Shown in pieces: positions 1 to 7,744 of a stretch of 64,000 nucleotides of DNA. Positions within the stretch are counted from its first letter, which is position 1. Each line of letters begins with the position of its first letter. The translations under genes were made by a program, and so were the position numbers. Origin of the DNA: CAZDET01 sp964504335 (lineage in GTDB: Bacteria > Bacteroidota > Bacteroidia > Chitinophagales > Saprospiraceae); the NCBI GenBank assembly GCA_964504335.1, contig CAZDET010000017.1, positions 20,425-84,424 on the forward strand, given 5' to 3'. Below the pieces are notes generated by a model, which was not told the DNA's origin, searched no databases, and worked only from the letters and a program-made list of their open reading frames with translations.

Positions 1-453
1 CCGATCCGCGATAAAACTGGTGACTTGCAGGGCCGTGTTGCTGATATTCTCCCGAAGCCTCGCCGTGTCGATGTTAAATCGTTCCAAAAAGGACTCGACC
101 TGGGGAATGCGGGTCTCCACGTATTCAATCACAAAAGAGGGGTTGATTTCCCCGGATTGTATACGTTGGTAGAGCCCCACGGCCTGATCGATCAGTGCCA
201 CCATGATGCCCAACACTGGGAGCAGGACAAACAGTAGAATAAGGATGGTCATGACAGTAGCGGCCAGCGAATCTCGTCCCTTCAACACTACCCGCAGCCG
301 CCGGTACGTTCGGTGGAAAATGATCGTCAGGACAATCGCCCAAAAAGTAGACAGCAGAAACTGCCCGATCAGCCCGAAGAAGCTGACGGTTACCAGGGCC
401 ACCAGGATGAAAAAAAAGTTCTGCCGGATGGGGGTGTTGATTGGGGAAGGCAT
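1..453 (-). CDS. AI-2E family transporter (PerM-like permease), N-terminal part, cut by window edge
   Basis: The reverse strand is open from an ATG at 453 to the window edge without a stop, giving the first 151 residues. The translation starts MPSPINTPIRQNFFFILVAL and has a hydrophobic block at about residues 12-43 and a second at about 66-90, with an RTYRRLR-type basic loop between them. This is the pattern of the N terminus of the AI-2E/PerM family (usually about 350 aa, 7-8 membrane helices), inner-membrane permeases whose substrates are mostly unproven. The following soluble stretch (about residues 95-150) fits the extramembrane domain of the family. The C-terminal half lies outside the window. 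The family call is by motif and topology only, and a substrate cannot be inferred. It lies 72 bp downstream of the HEPN-domain gene on the same strand. Confidence 0.72.
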   Translation of the reverse strand, partial: MPSPINTPIRQNFFFILVALVTVSFFGLIGQFLLSTFWAIVLTIIFHRTYRRLRVVLKGRDSLAATVMTILILLFVLLPVLGIMVALIDQAVGLYQRIQSGEINPSFVIEYVETRIPQVESFLERFNIDTARLRENISNTALQVTSFIADR

Positions 454-464
454 GTATTAGTTCG

Positions 465-522
465 TTAGATTTTAGAATTTAGGCAGTTGAACCCTACCAA
501 GATCTAAAGAACTAAAATCTAA
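465..522. repeat. Perfect 11-bp inverted repeat between two leftward genes
   Basis: TTAGATTTTAG at 465-475 is the exact reverse complement of CTAAAATCTAA at 512-522, enclosing 36 nt. It sits between the stop of the HEPN gene (526) and the start of the permease gene (453). There is no T-run, so a rho-independent terminator is not clear. It may be a weak terminator, a protein site or chance in A/T-rich DNA. Confidence 0.4.
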
Positions 523-525
523 GGG

Positions 526-1851
526 CTAATCAGGTAGTCGAATTGCCTTAATCTCATAACCTTCATAACTGGGCATGTCATAAAGCACGATTCGGCCCTT
601 CTCGATGAGGATATTGACGAGCGAATAAGTCGTACCGATGGCGAAGCCTTTGTTGGCGAGGTAGGTGGTGACAAACCACTTTAGCCCCACGTATTCGGTG
701 TAGCTGAGGTTTTGAGCGTCGTGGAGTTCCTGAAGGATTTCGTCTTCGGTAATGATCCTCGTGCCTTGGTGAACGCGGAGGCTGGTGCCCGGCAATTGAA
801 TCTTGCCGATCACCTTTGGGCCGTGGAGTTTTACCCGGTTATCGACGGTCGCATCCACTTCCGGGACCGATATGCCATTCTTGGTTTCCGTATCCGTTTC
901 GCTATCGAATAAGGCGTTGATACTAGCCTGGCGGATGGCTTCCTTTTCTTCCAGGCTAAATACAAACTGATCGATTTGACTTTCGGCCTCCCGTATGATG
1001 GTTTGGAGGCGTTCGGAAAGCACCAGCCCGCGTTCGAGTTCTGACAGAAAGAAGGTGGCGTGGTGAGCGACCTTGTTGCGGATGCGCGACATTTCCTTCC
1101 ACATTCCTTCAAAATTCTTGTCGCGAAACAATGCTTTAAAATACTTGGTGTAATTGCCGCGCAGCTCTGATTTGAAAAGCTCCAGGTCTTCCAGGGATTC
1201 GATTTGCATCAGCTTTTCCACGACCAGCTCCGGCTGGTTGAACCCGGTACTTTGCTTGTAGATGAGCAGCCCTAGATCGTCAAAATCGGCAAATTCGATA
1301 TCGGCGTCGATGAAATAACTGAACGGGTTGGCCCGATTGCGCAAGCGGTTGTTGATCTTTTCGATCATTCTTGGGGTGGCGGTTACTTCCCACCAATCAA
1401 GGCCCACTCGTTGAATGAAAAACTTGATCAGGTAGCGCCGCAGCAGGTTTTCGACAATATTGATCTCCGGGTAGAGCTTATTGGCGATGGCGGTGGAGAT
1501 GTCGTCCTGTAAAATGCGGATATGCTTAAAGCGCAGGTTTTCACGCAAATGCCGCAGAATGCGCTGCCGGAAAGCCTCCAGAATCGTGAAGGCTTCCGTT
1601 TCGATGCGCAAGATAAAGGCCGATTCAATGAACCCGGTCAGCATTTTACTGGTATCAACGGAGTAAATGCGAATACTCAGACCACCGATGGGTTCTTCCA
1701 GCACATTGATACCCATGTGCTGATGTTCTTTTGGTTCTTGGTTATTCCAAAGAGAGGCACTGAAGGCCAGAGCGCGGATGAGCGCCTGCTCGGAGTGAAT
1801 GTCTTCCGGGTCGACGCAAAATATTTCAAAACAATACTTTTCAGCAGTCAT
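526..1851 (-). CDS. HEPN/Swt1-like domain protein, function unknown
   Basis: A 441-residue soluble protein without signal peptide or membrane helix. Residues 258-264 read RNKVAHH, so R258-x4-H263 matches the Rx4-6H signature of HEPN domains. In that superfamily the motif is often the active site of metal-independent RNases, and it also occurs in non-catalytic Swt1/Apea-like proteins. The helical stretch before it (about 195-257) fits the rest of a HEPN bundle. The last 80 residues look like a separate small alpha/beta or winged-helix-like domain. No partner antitoxin (MNT-type nucleotidyltransferase) is adjacent. The neighbours are a permease downstream and divergent glgE upstream. The HEPN assignment rests on the motif and its helical setting. 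RNase activity is inference, and a housekeeping or stress role is as likely as defence. Confidence 0.55.
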   Translation of the reverse strand: MTAEKYCFEIFCVDPEDIHSEQALIRALAFSASLWNNQEPKEHQHMGINVLEEPIGGLSIRIYSVDTSKMLTGFIESAFILRIETEAFTILEAFRQRILRHLRENLRFKHIRILQDDISTAIANKLYPEINIVENLLRRYLIKFFIQRVGLDWWEVTATPRMIEKINNRLRNRANPFSYFIDADIEFADFDDLGLLIYKQSTGFNQPELVVEKLMQIESLEDLELFKSELRGNYTKYFKALFRDKNFEGMWKEMSRIRNKVAHHATFFLSELERGLVLSERLQTIIREAESQIDQFVFSLEEKEAIRQASINALFDSETDTETKNGISVPEVDATVDNRVKLHGPKVIGKIQLPGTSLRVHQGTRIITEDEILQELHDAQNLSYTEYVGLKWFVTTYLANKGFAIGTTYSLVNILIEKGRIVLYDMPSYEGYEIKAIRLPD

Positions 1852-1943
1852 GGAATTACCTATTATATATAAACTAAATATTAAATCCGCCTTATCCTAT
1901 TGGTAATAATAAGGTTTCGCTTCCAGTTGCCCAAATAGCAGCT

Positions 1944-1951
1944 TACCTTTG
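1944..1951 (+). promoter_or_regulatory. Candidate -7 box upstream of glgE
   Basis: TACCTTTG matches the Bacteroidota housekeeping -7 consensus TAnnTTTG exactly and lies 27 bp before the glgE ATG. The nearest TTG (1927-1929) is only 14 bp upstream, shorter than the usual spacing, so the -33 half is unconvincing. Confidence 0.4.
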
Positions 1952-1977
1952 AATTCTCTCAACTACCCTTTCGATTC

Positions 1978-3921
1978 ATGCAGCATCGCACCGTAATTTC
2001 CAACGTACGTCCAGCTTTAAGTCAAGGTCGATTTTTCATTAAGCGAGTTGTTGGCGAGTCGCTCACCGTTTATGCCGATATATTCGGAGACGGGCACGAC
2101 AAGATCCGCGCCGCACTGCTCTACAAGCACGAAGACGCCAATAATTGGACGGAGGTGATGATGAAGGATGAGGTGAACGATGTGTGGAAGGCGACGATTC
2201 TGCTCGGGCGTCAGGGGTTCTACGATTACAAGATCGAGGCGTGGGTCGATCAGCTGCAGACCTGGTATTACGGCTTTCAGAAAAAAGCGGCCGTTGGCCA
2301 GGATATGGTCATCGAACTACAGATCGGCAGTAATTTGCTGAAAGCCAACGCTGAATTTTATCCCGGACAAGGAGAAGAGCAACTGCTCAAGGCCGCCGAA
2401 CAACTGGAAGGGCAGTATAAATCGGCAATGGAAACCGTTAAGAGTGCCTACTTCCAGCAGTTGATCAATCGCTATCCACTCAAGCGGCACGTCACTACCT
2501 ACGATCACAACCTGCGCATCCGTGTGGGGCGGCCGCGGGAGTTGTTCAGTACCTGGTATGAGATATTCCCGCGCTCGACCTCCCCGGATCCTTCCCGCCC
2601 GGGTACGTTTCGCGATGTGGAGCGGCTGTTGCCCCGGATTAAGGAAATGGGATTCGATGTACTGTACTTTCCACCCATTCACCCAATTGGAAAAAAGAAC
2701 CGCAAAGGCCGCAACAATAGCACTACCGCAATGCCGAGTGAACCGGGTAGCCCCTGGGCAATCGGCAGTGAGGAAGGTGGCCACAAAGCCATTCACTCCC
2801 AGTTGGGCACTCTCGAAGATTATCAGCACCTTATCAAAGAAGCGGAGCAGCACGGTATCGAGATAGCACTTGATCTCGCTTTTCAGTGTGCCCCCGATCA
2901 CCCGTACATTCAGGAACATCCCGAATGGTTCAACTGGCGGCCCGATGGAACCATCGCCTACGCCGAAAACCCTCCGAAGAAGTACGAAGACATCGTCCCG
3001 ATTGACTTCGAAACCGAGGATTGGAAGAATCTTTGGGAGGAGCTGCTCAGTGTAATCATGTACTGGTGCCAGGTAGGAGTGCGCCTCTTTCGGGTCGATA
3101 ACCCCCATACCAAGCCCTACCGTTTTTGGGAATGGGCGATTGCTTCCGTACACAAGGAGTATCCGGATACGATTTTTCTCAGCGAAGCCTTTACGCGCCC
3201 GAAAGTAATGGCCGAACTAGCCAAGCGAGGATTTACGCAGTCCTACACCTACTTTACCTGGCGGCAGACCGCTTACGAAATGCGCGAATACCTGACGGAA
3301 CTCACGCAAACGGAGCTGCGCGAACACATGCGGCCCAATTTCTGGCCAAATACACCAGATATTCTGACCTATGAAATGATGGGAGCGGGCCCGAATCAAT
3401 TCGTAAAGCGCCTGCTACTGGCCGGTACGCTGTCGAGCAATTACGGCATGTACGCACCGGCCTACGAATTTATGGAGAATACGGGCAACCCGGTCACCGG
3501 TAAGGAAGAATACTACGATAGCGAGAAGTACGTCGTACGCCATTACGACTGGGATTTTCGCACCCGCGTTACCGATGCCATCACGTTGCTCAATCGGATC
3601 CGCCGCGAGCAGCCGGCCCTGCAAACGACCTACAACATTCGCTTTACCGATACGGACAACGAACAACTCCTCAGCTACGTCAAATGGAATGACGAAGGCA
3701 GCAATTTCATCTGGTGTATCGTCAATTTTGATCCTAATAATACCCAATCCGGCTGGGTGCAGCTTCCCCGCGATGTGTTTGGCAACCCCGCTGGGGCCAA
3801 ACTCAGCGTGACGGACCTCCTATCCGGAGAGTCTTATGTCTGGGAGAGCGATTGGAATTTTGTGCTGCTGGACCCCAATCGGTGGCCGGCTCACATCATG
3901 CGCGTGGAGATTCAGGATTGA
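1978..3921 (+). CDS. glgE: Alpha-1,4-glucan:maltose-1-phosphate maltosyltransferase
   Basis: A cytoplasmic GH13 enzyme of 647 residues that transfers maltosyl units from maltose-1-phosphate to alpha-1,4-glucans. The family length is about 650-700. An N-terminal beta domain (about 1-100, DUF3416 type) precedes the (beta/alpha)8 barrel. Diagnostic motifs are FRVDNPHTKPYRFWEW, with the predicted nucleophile D374, and FLSEAFTRPK, with the predicted acid/base E403. PPIHPIGKKNRKGRNN, near residue 240, is also typical. The RVDNPHTKP sequence separates GlgE from ordinary alpha-amylases. The 3' end overlaps the convergent universal stress gene by 26 bp. The usual partners TreS and Pep2/Mak are not here, but a fused OtsAB trehalose enzyme is encoded 5.4 kb downstream, so trehalose-derived maltose-1-phosphate is a reasonable but unproven source of substrate. 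Confidence 0.95.
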   Translation: MQHRTVISNVRPALSQGRFFIKRVVGESLTVYADIFGDGHDKIRAALLYKHEDANNWTEVMMKDEVNDVWKATILLGRQGFYDYKIEAWVDQLQTWYYGFQKKAAVGQDMVIELQIGSNLLKANAEFYPGQGEEQLLKAAEQLEGQYKSAMETVKSAYFQQLINRYPLKRHVTTYDHNLRIRVGRPRELFSTWYEIFPRSTSPDPSRPGTFRDVERLLPRIKEMGFDVLYFPPIHPIGKKNRKGRNNSTTAMPSEPGSPWAIGSEEGGHKAIHSQLGTLEDYQHLIKEAEQHGIEIALDLAFQCAPDHPYIQEHPEWFNWRPDGTIAYAENPPKKYEDIVPIDFETEDWKNLWEELLSVIMYWCQVGVRLFRVDNPHTKPYRFWEWAIASVHKEYPDTIFLSEAFTRPKVMAELAKRGFTQSYTYFTWRQTAYEMREYLTELTQTELREHMRPNFWPNTPDILTYEMMGAGPNQFVKRLLLAGTLSSNYGMYAPAYEFMENTGNPVTGKEEYYDSEKYVVRHYDWDFRTRVTDAITLLNRIRREQPALQTTYNIRFTDTDNEQLLSYVKWNDEGSNFIWCIVNFDPNNTQSGWVQLPRDVFGNPAGAKLSVTDLLSGESYVWESDWNFVLLDPNRWPAHIMRVEIQD

Positions 3922-4762
3922 CAAACTTTTCGGGAAAGGCCAGTACGGGCACCTTCGTGTGGTAGGATAAATCCTTCGTTCGGCTATAGTGGAAGAGCTC
4001 CTGGATAAAGTTGCGCTGATGGATAATCATGGCGATGAAATCGACGGAGTGCTCCTCGAGGTAGTTGGCAAGGGTGGGGCCGAAATCATTCCCATCAACC
4101 ACATCAAAATGTAAGTTCGGCTGATCGTAGCGACTGCTGAAGAGCTCCATGTCTTTCCGGTATTCGGCGATGTGAGCGAGGTCGACGTTTACAACGTGAA
4201 TTTGCGCGTCAAACGCCTCGGCGATGGGTAGCAGCAGCTCCAATACCCGGTGTTCCTCTTCGCGATAACTGGTGGCCATGGCAATGTGATCGATCTGGCC
4301 GTCGAACGTATTGCTTTCCGGAACGGTCAGTACCGGGCAGCTGGCGTGTTCCATGACCTCGCCGGCAACGCTGCCCTGAAAAAGTGCCTTGAGTGCATCG
4401 GCACCGGTAGTACTCATAACGACCAGGTCCGCTTCCTCGGCCTCGATCCGGGCGAGAATGGTCTCTTTGGCCGGGCCTTCGATCATGGTATGTACCATTT
4501 CAATATCCTCGAAACCATTCTCCTTGGCAATGCGGTCCAGGTACGGAATGGTATCGCGGTAATTTTCGAACTCGTCGATATCAAAATTTTTGTAGAATTC
4601 TTCGAGCGTCGATGAGATATGGGCAGCACCGCGGACTTCGGGTCGCTGGTAGGTGTGCAGTGTAACGATGCGTGCGTTCCGCTTGCGCGCGAATTGCAGG
4701 GCATAAATAAACGCCTGGTTGGCACCCTCGCTTAGATCCGTCGGGAATAAGATGGTTGGCAT
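3896..4762 (-). CDS. Tandem universal stress protein (UspA family)
   Basis: 288 residues, about twice the length of one Usp domain. The first copy begins MPTILFPTDLSEGANQAF, the typical first beta strand and loop. It ends with a VVMSTTGADALKALFQGSV stretch that approximates the G-x2-G-x9-G-S nucleotide-binding loop, followed by ASCPVLTVP. The second copy (about 155-285) has IHVVNVDLAHI and VDFIAMIIHQ and ends KVPVLAFPEK. Its glycine loop is degenerate, so nucleotide binding is more likely in the first half. The domain is associated with stress and energy limitation, and no substrate reaction is known. The gene is convergent with glgE, whose last 26 bp it overlaps, and lies 113 bp downstream of rpe on the same strand. 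Confidence 0.9.
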   Translation of the reverse strand: MPTILFPTDLSEGANQAFIYALQFARKRNARIVTLHTYQRPEVRGAAHISSTLEEFYKNFDIDEFENYRDTIPYLDRIAKENGFEDIEMVHTMIEGPAKETILARIEAEEADLVVMSTTGADALKALFQGSVAGEVMEHASCPVLTVPESNTFDGQIDHIAMATSYREEEHRVLELLLPIAEAFDAQIHVVNVDLAHIAEYRKDMELFSSRYDQPNLHFDVVDGNDFGPTLANYLEEHSVDFIAMIIHQRNFIQELFHYSRTKDLSYHTKVPVLAFPEKFVNPESPRA

Positions 4763-4796
4763 ACAACTGGATTTACTGGTGTAACACAGCAGTCTC

Positions 4797-4834
4797 AGGC
4801 GAATCTACAAATTCGCCTCGCTCTGCGGGCAGAG
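4797..4834. repeat. Two small hairpins between rpe and the universal stress gene
   Basis: AGGCGAAT-CTACAA-ATTCGCCT (4797-4818) and CTCTG-CGGG-CAGAG (4821-4834) are both perfect inverted repeats. Neither is followed by a T-run on either strand. They may slow transcription or stabilise mRNA ends in the leftward rpe/usp region, but no specific role is supported. Confidence 0.4.
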
Positions 4835-4875
4835 GTTCGTCATCGAAAGTAAAAATTTACAATGACTTAAATCAC

Positions 4876-5553
4876 CTACACGTAAGAAGAAGGGTTGGCT
4901 TCGATGCGCTTTAGTTGCTCAATGGCTGAGTGAGGGTCCTCGGCTTTGAATACACTACTACCGGCAACCAGTACATCCGCTCCGGCCTGGAGTATTTTTT
5001 CGGCGTTTTGCATGCCGACGCCACCGTCGACCTCAATCCGGGCTTTGCTGTTGTGGACGGTGATCAAATCCTTCGCCTTTCGGATTTTCGGAATGCTTTG
5101 ATAAATAAATTGCTGGCCGCCAAAACCGGGATTGACCGACATGATCAGCACCAGGTCGATCATTTCGATGAGGTCTTCCAATAGGTCGACGGAAGTGTGA
5201 GGGTTGAGGGCCACTCCCGCAGCAGCACCGGTTTCCTTGATCTGTTGTACTACGCGGTGTAAATGCGGGCAGGCTTCGTAATGGACCGTGATCACATCCG
5301 CGCCCGCATCGCGAAATACGGAAAGGTAGCGCTCCGGCGATTCGATCATCAGGTGAACATCGAGCGGCTTTCGGGCCAGCGTTTTGATCTGACGGATGAT
5401 GTCCATGCCAAACGAAATATTCGGGACGAAATGGCCGTCCATAACGTCGAGGTGAAACCAATCGGCTTCACTTTCGTTAACGGTCTCGATGGCAGTATGG
5501 AGATTGGTAAAATCAGCGGCGAGCAGACTGGGAGCTACAAGGTGCTGCTTCAT
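4876..5553 (-). CDS. rpe: Ribulose-phosphate 3-epimerase
   Basis: 225 residues from the ATG at 5553. A longer reading to 5625 would run through a terminator hairpin and adds a non-homologous leader, so the MKQHLVAPSLLAADF start is preferred. It interconverts ribulose-5-phosphate and xylulose-5-phosphate in the cytoplasmic pentose phosphate pathway. Family motifs in order are APSLLAADF, WFHLDVMDGHFVPNISFG (metal-binding Asp/His), DVHLMIESPERY, ITVHYEAC, MSVNPGFGGQQF (metal-binding and phosphate loop) and IEVDGGVG. Length and motif order match the family (220-230 aa). Two terminator-like hairpins lie on the same strand immediately upstream, leaving only about 30 nt of leader between the last U-run and the start codon. 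Confidence 0.96.
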   Translation of the reverse strand: MKQHLVAPSLLAADFTNLHTAIETVNESEADWFHLDVMDGHFVPNISFGMDIIRQIKTLARKPLDVHLMIESPERYLSVFRDAGADVITVHYEACPHLHRVVQQIKETGAAAGVALNPHTSVDLLEDLIEMIDLVLIMSVNPGFGGQQFIYQSIPKIRKAKDLITVHNSKARIEVDGGVGMQNAEKILQAGADVLVAGSSVFKAEDPHSAIEQLKRIEANPSSYV

Positions 5554-5593
5554 AGAGTAATTTATGTTACCTTTAACCCTGTGTAAAATAAAA

Positions 5594-5619
5594 AAACCGG
5601 TTGGCTTGCCAACCGGTTT
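5594..5619 (-). terminator. Strong rho-independent-like terminator upstream of rpe
   Basis: AAACCGGTTGG (5594-5604), a CTTG loop and CCAACCGGTTT (5609-5619) form a perfect 11-bp stem. Read leftward it is followed by a run of seven T. The orientation ends leftward transcription, and it lies only about 40 nt upstream of the rpe start on the rpe strand. Confidence 0.75.
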
Positions 5620-5660
5620 AATCAAAAAGAGCTTTGAGAGGCTATCTACATACCAAAAAG

Positions 5661-5683
5661 CGGGGCATCCGTTGATGCCCCCG
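5661..5683 (-). terminator. Second terminator-like hairpin upstream of rpe
   Basis: GGGGCATC (5662-5669), a CGTT loop and GATGCCCC (5674-5681) form a perfect 8-bp GC-rich stem. It is followed on the minus strand by C and five T. Together with the hairpin at 5594-5619 it makes a tandem pair on the rpe strand with no obvious leftward gene before it. Confidence 0.6.
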
Positions 5684-6136
5684 AGATCTTCATGAGATTA
5701 TAATCTGCTTTCGCTTATGCCTTTTCGGGGGGCATTTTAATTTGTTAGTAGTAGGTCGTTTGTTTTCGTCGTTTCGACTGTAGTAACCTCGATGTCAAAA
5801 AAGACTTGCTTCTAAATGGATTATAATTTGTTCGCAGCAGGTCCGTTTCGCTTATCAGCGATTCCCTTTCTTCCCGCTGACAATACAAAGATGCATCACG
5901 CATTCCGCTTTCGATAGTACATTTTAGCTAATTCCTGGACTGTTTTTCGGCCAGTGTTTTTTTTAGTTATTTGTTTGTCAGTTAGTTGTGTTGTTTTTGT
6001 CGTGAAGTATTGGATTTGAATTGAATACAATGACCATATGAAAACAGGAATTTTTTTGCTTCTCTGCGGAAAAAATTCTTGTAGAGGGCATTTTTTCTAT
6101 AAAAACCCGAGCAACGCGCTGAAATTTTAATCCCAA
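5684..6136. other. Non-coding stretch with repeated ATTATAATTTGTTCG-like motifs
   Basis: No convincing ORF or known RNA family is visible. It holds TTCATGAGATTATAAT (5689-5704), GGATTATAATTTGTTCG (5818-5834) and a looser relative at about 5735-5765 (GGCATTTTAATTTGTTAGTA). The second motif is identical over 17 nt to 46290-46306, 40 kb away. Short GC stems such as ATGCC/GGCAT and CAGCG/CGCTG accompany them. The remainder, about 5880-6136, is A/T-rich and is the probable promoter region of the rightward DUF2279 gene. I see no exact -7 box in it. Confidence 0.5.
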
Positions 6137-7123
6137 ATGCGACTACTCTACTTGCTCTTCTTATGTGGTACGCTCTCTAGCGGACTCGCTCAATCCGTTG
6201 ATCAGGCCGGATGGAAATGGCTGGAACCGGCCGATACTTTTAACCGCAAGCGGTTTTGGGCGGTAACGGGTGTTGGAGCAGCGATCTACGCCGGCGCTTC
6301 CTACGGATTGTATCAGACCTGGTACCGCGATTTTCCACAGGGCAGTTTTCGTACCATCGATGATTTCGGGGAGTGGCTGCAAATGGATAAAGCTGGCCAC
6401 CTCGTGACCACCTACACGGAGGCTCGGTTACTGGACGCCGGCGCACGCTGGACGGGCATGTCGCCCAATGCGGCTCGCTGGACGGCCTTCGGAGTATCGA
6501 ATGCGCTGCAATTGACCGTCGAGGTTATGGATGGCTTTTCGGAACAATGGGGGTTTTCCTGGTCGGATTTCGGAGCGAATGTACTTGGTGCTTCGGTTTT
6601 CCTGGTGCAGGATATGGTCTGGAACGAACAACGAATCCTCATCAAAGCCTCCAGCGATCCGCGCCCCCATCCGACGATCCTGACGCCTAATGTCAGGGGA
6701 GAAGGATACGGAAACTGGGCGGTGCGAGGGGCAGAGTTGTATGGTAGCGGTTATCTCGAACGCTACGTTAAAGATTACAACACCCTTACCGTCTGGCTGA
6801 GCGTTAATCCGCGATCGTTTGTCCCCGGGAGCAGGTTGCCCGACTGGCTCAACATTGCTGTCGGTTACGGAGCTGAAAACCTCTATGGCGCCTACGGAAA
6901 TGGCTGGACTGTTTCTCCCGAGGAGGCTTACCGGCTGCCCAAAGATGAGTACCCGAGGTATCGTCAGTATTTGCTCAGCCCCGACATCGACCTGACGCGC
7001 ATCCGCACCAACAAGCGGTGGCTGAAGTTGCTTTTCGGTATTACTAATTTCATCAAAGTGCCGGCGCCGGCACTGGAATTACGCAGTACCGGAGAAACGA
7101 AATTCCATCTGCTATTCTGGTAA
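6137..7123 (+). CDS. DUF2279 family envelope protein
   Basis: 328 residues starting MRLLYLLFLCGTLSSGLAQS, a typical Sec signal peptide with cleavage near residue 19. The mature part has the DUF2279 hallmarks: a short hydrophobic segment near residues 42-62 (VTGVGAAIYAGASYGLYQTW), DKAGHLVTTY, a conserved MDGFSEQWGFSWSDFGANVLGA stretch, and a C-terminal LNIAVGYGAENLYGAYGN. DUF2279 proteins are common in Bacteroidota envelopes, related to YfiM-like predicted periplasmic proteins, with no known reaction. It stands alone between the hairpin region and an ECF sigma operon 108 bp downstream. The family call is good and the function unknown. Confidence 0.8.
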   Translation: MRLLYLLFLCGTLSSGLAQSVDQAGWKWLEPADTFNRKRFWAVTGVGAAIYAGASYGLYQTWYRDFPQGSFRTIDDFGEWLQMDKAGHLVTTYTEARLLDAGARWTGMSPNAARWTAFGVSNALQLTVEVMDGFSEQWGFSWSDFGANVLGASVFLVQDMVWNEQRILIKASSDPRPHPTILTPNVRGEGYGNWAVRGAELYGSGYLERYVKDYNTLTVWLSVNPRSFVPGSRLPDWLNIAVGYGAENLYGAYGNGWTVSPEEAYRLPKDEYPRYRQYLLSPDIDLTRIRTNKRWLKLLFGITNFIKVPAPALELRSTGETKFHLLFW

Positions 7124-7231
7124 CCTCGCCCGTAGCAGAGTAAATTCGGCGCACAGAAAAATCAGCTCCGCTGTAACAAACAACCGGGCCGTCTCGTCGG
7201 GTTTCCAAATGATCTTTGCGAATCAAATGGT

Positions 7232-7744
7232 ATGACGGCGAACGACTTCCAGAAACAAATCTGGCCACTACGAGATCAACTCTTCCGGTTTGCGTGTCGG
7301 CTGCTAGGCGATGAAGCAGAGGCCGCGGATACCGTCCAGGAAACCCTGATCAAGGTCTGGGACAAGCGGCGCGATCTTGGAGCAATAGAAAATAAGGAGG
7401 CCTGGTGTCTTCGGTTGGTGCGCAACGCCAGTATTGACCGCATGCGCAGTGGCTACCGCAAACGGCGAACGGATCTAAAAGCGGTAGCAGACCTCGGAGC
7501 CAAACAACAGACTCCCAGCCAGCAACTGCAAGCAAAGGATACCCTGCAGCAGGTACGCATGCTCATGTCCGGGTTGCCGGAAAATCAACGGGCTGTGATG
7601 CAATTACGCGATATCGAAGGCTTGAGTTATCAGGAAATTGCCGATGTGCTGGATATGTCGATGGCACAAGTGAAAACGAATTTACACCGGGCGCGCACCT
7701 ATATCCGGCGCGCCATGCAAAAGGCGGAAAGTTATGGACTCTAA
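7232..7744 (+). CDS. ECF RNA polymerase sigma factor
   Basis: 170 residues with the sigma-70 region 2 at about 8-75 (LFRFACRLLGDEAEAADTVQ then ETLIKVWDKR). Region 4 is at about 112-165 (LPENQRAVMQLRDIEGLSYQ, EIADVLDMSMAQVKTNLHRA). Length and the absence of regions 1 and 3 mark it as an extracytoplasmic-function type. It is the first gene of a four-gene rightward unit. The next ORF overlaps it by 11 bp and encodes a small one-helix membrane protein, the usual place for its anti-sigma partner. Two DUF4252 proteins follow, an arrangement seen in many Bacteroidota, and they are the likely regulon. The triggering signal is unknown. Confidence 0.93.
   Translation: MTANDFQKQIWPLRDQLFRFACRLLGDEAEAADTVQETLIKVWDKRRDLGAIENKEAWCLRLVRNASIDRMRSGYRKRRTDLKAVADLGAKQQTPSQQLQAKDTLQQVRMLMSGLPENQRAVMQLRDIEGLSYQEIADVLDMSMAQVKTNLHRARTYIRRAMQKAESYGL

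Noticed and set aside
526..1851. A defence island around the HEPN protein
   Set aside because: Its neighbours are a permease and metabolic genes; no other defence gene is present, so no island is claimed.
2317..3153. Antisense ORF of 278 codons inside glgE
   Set aside because: It is a shadow of the glgE coding strand and lacks any recognisable motif.
4876..5625. A longer rpe start at 5625
   Set aside because: The added residues would be encoded through a terminator hairpin and do not match the family; the ATG at 5553 gives the normal N terminus.
5640..6136. tRNA or known riboswitch in the hairpin-rich region
   Set aside because: No cloverleaf, anticodon arm or conserved riboswitch core could be found by eye.
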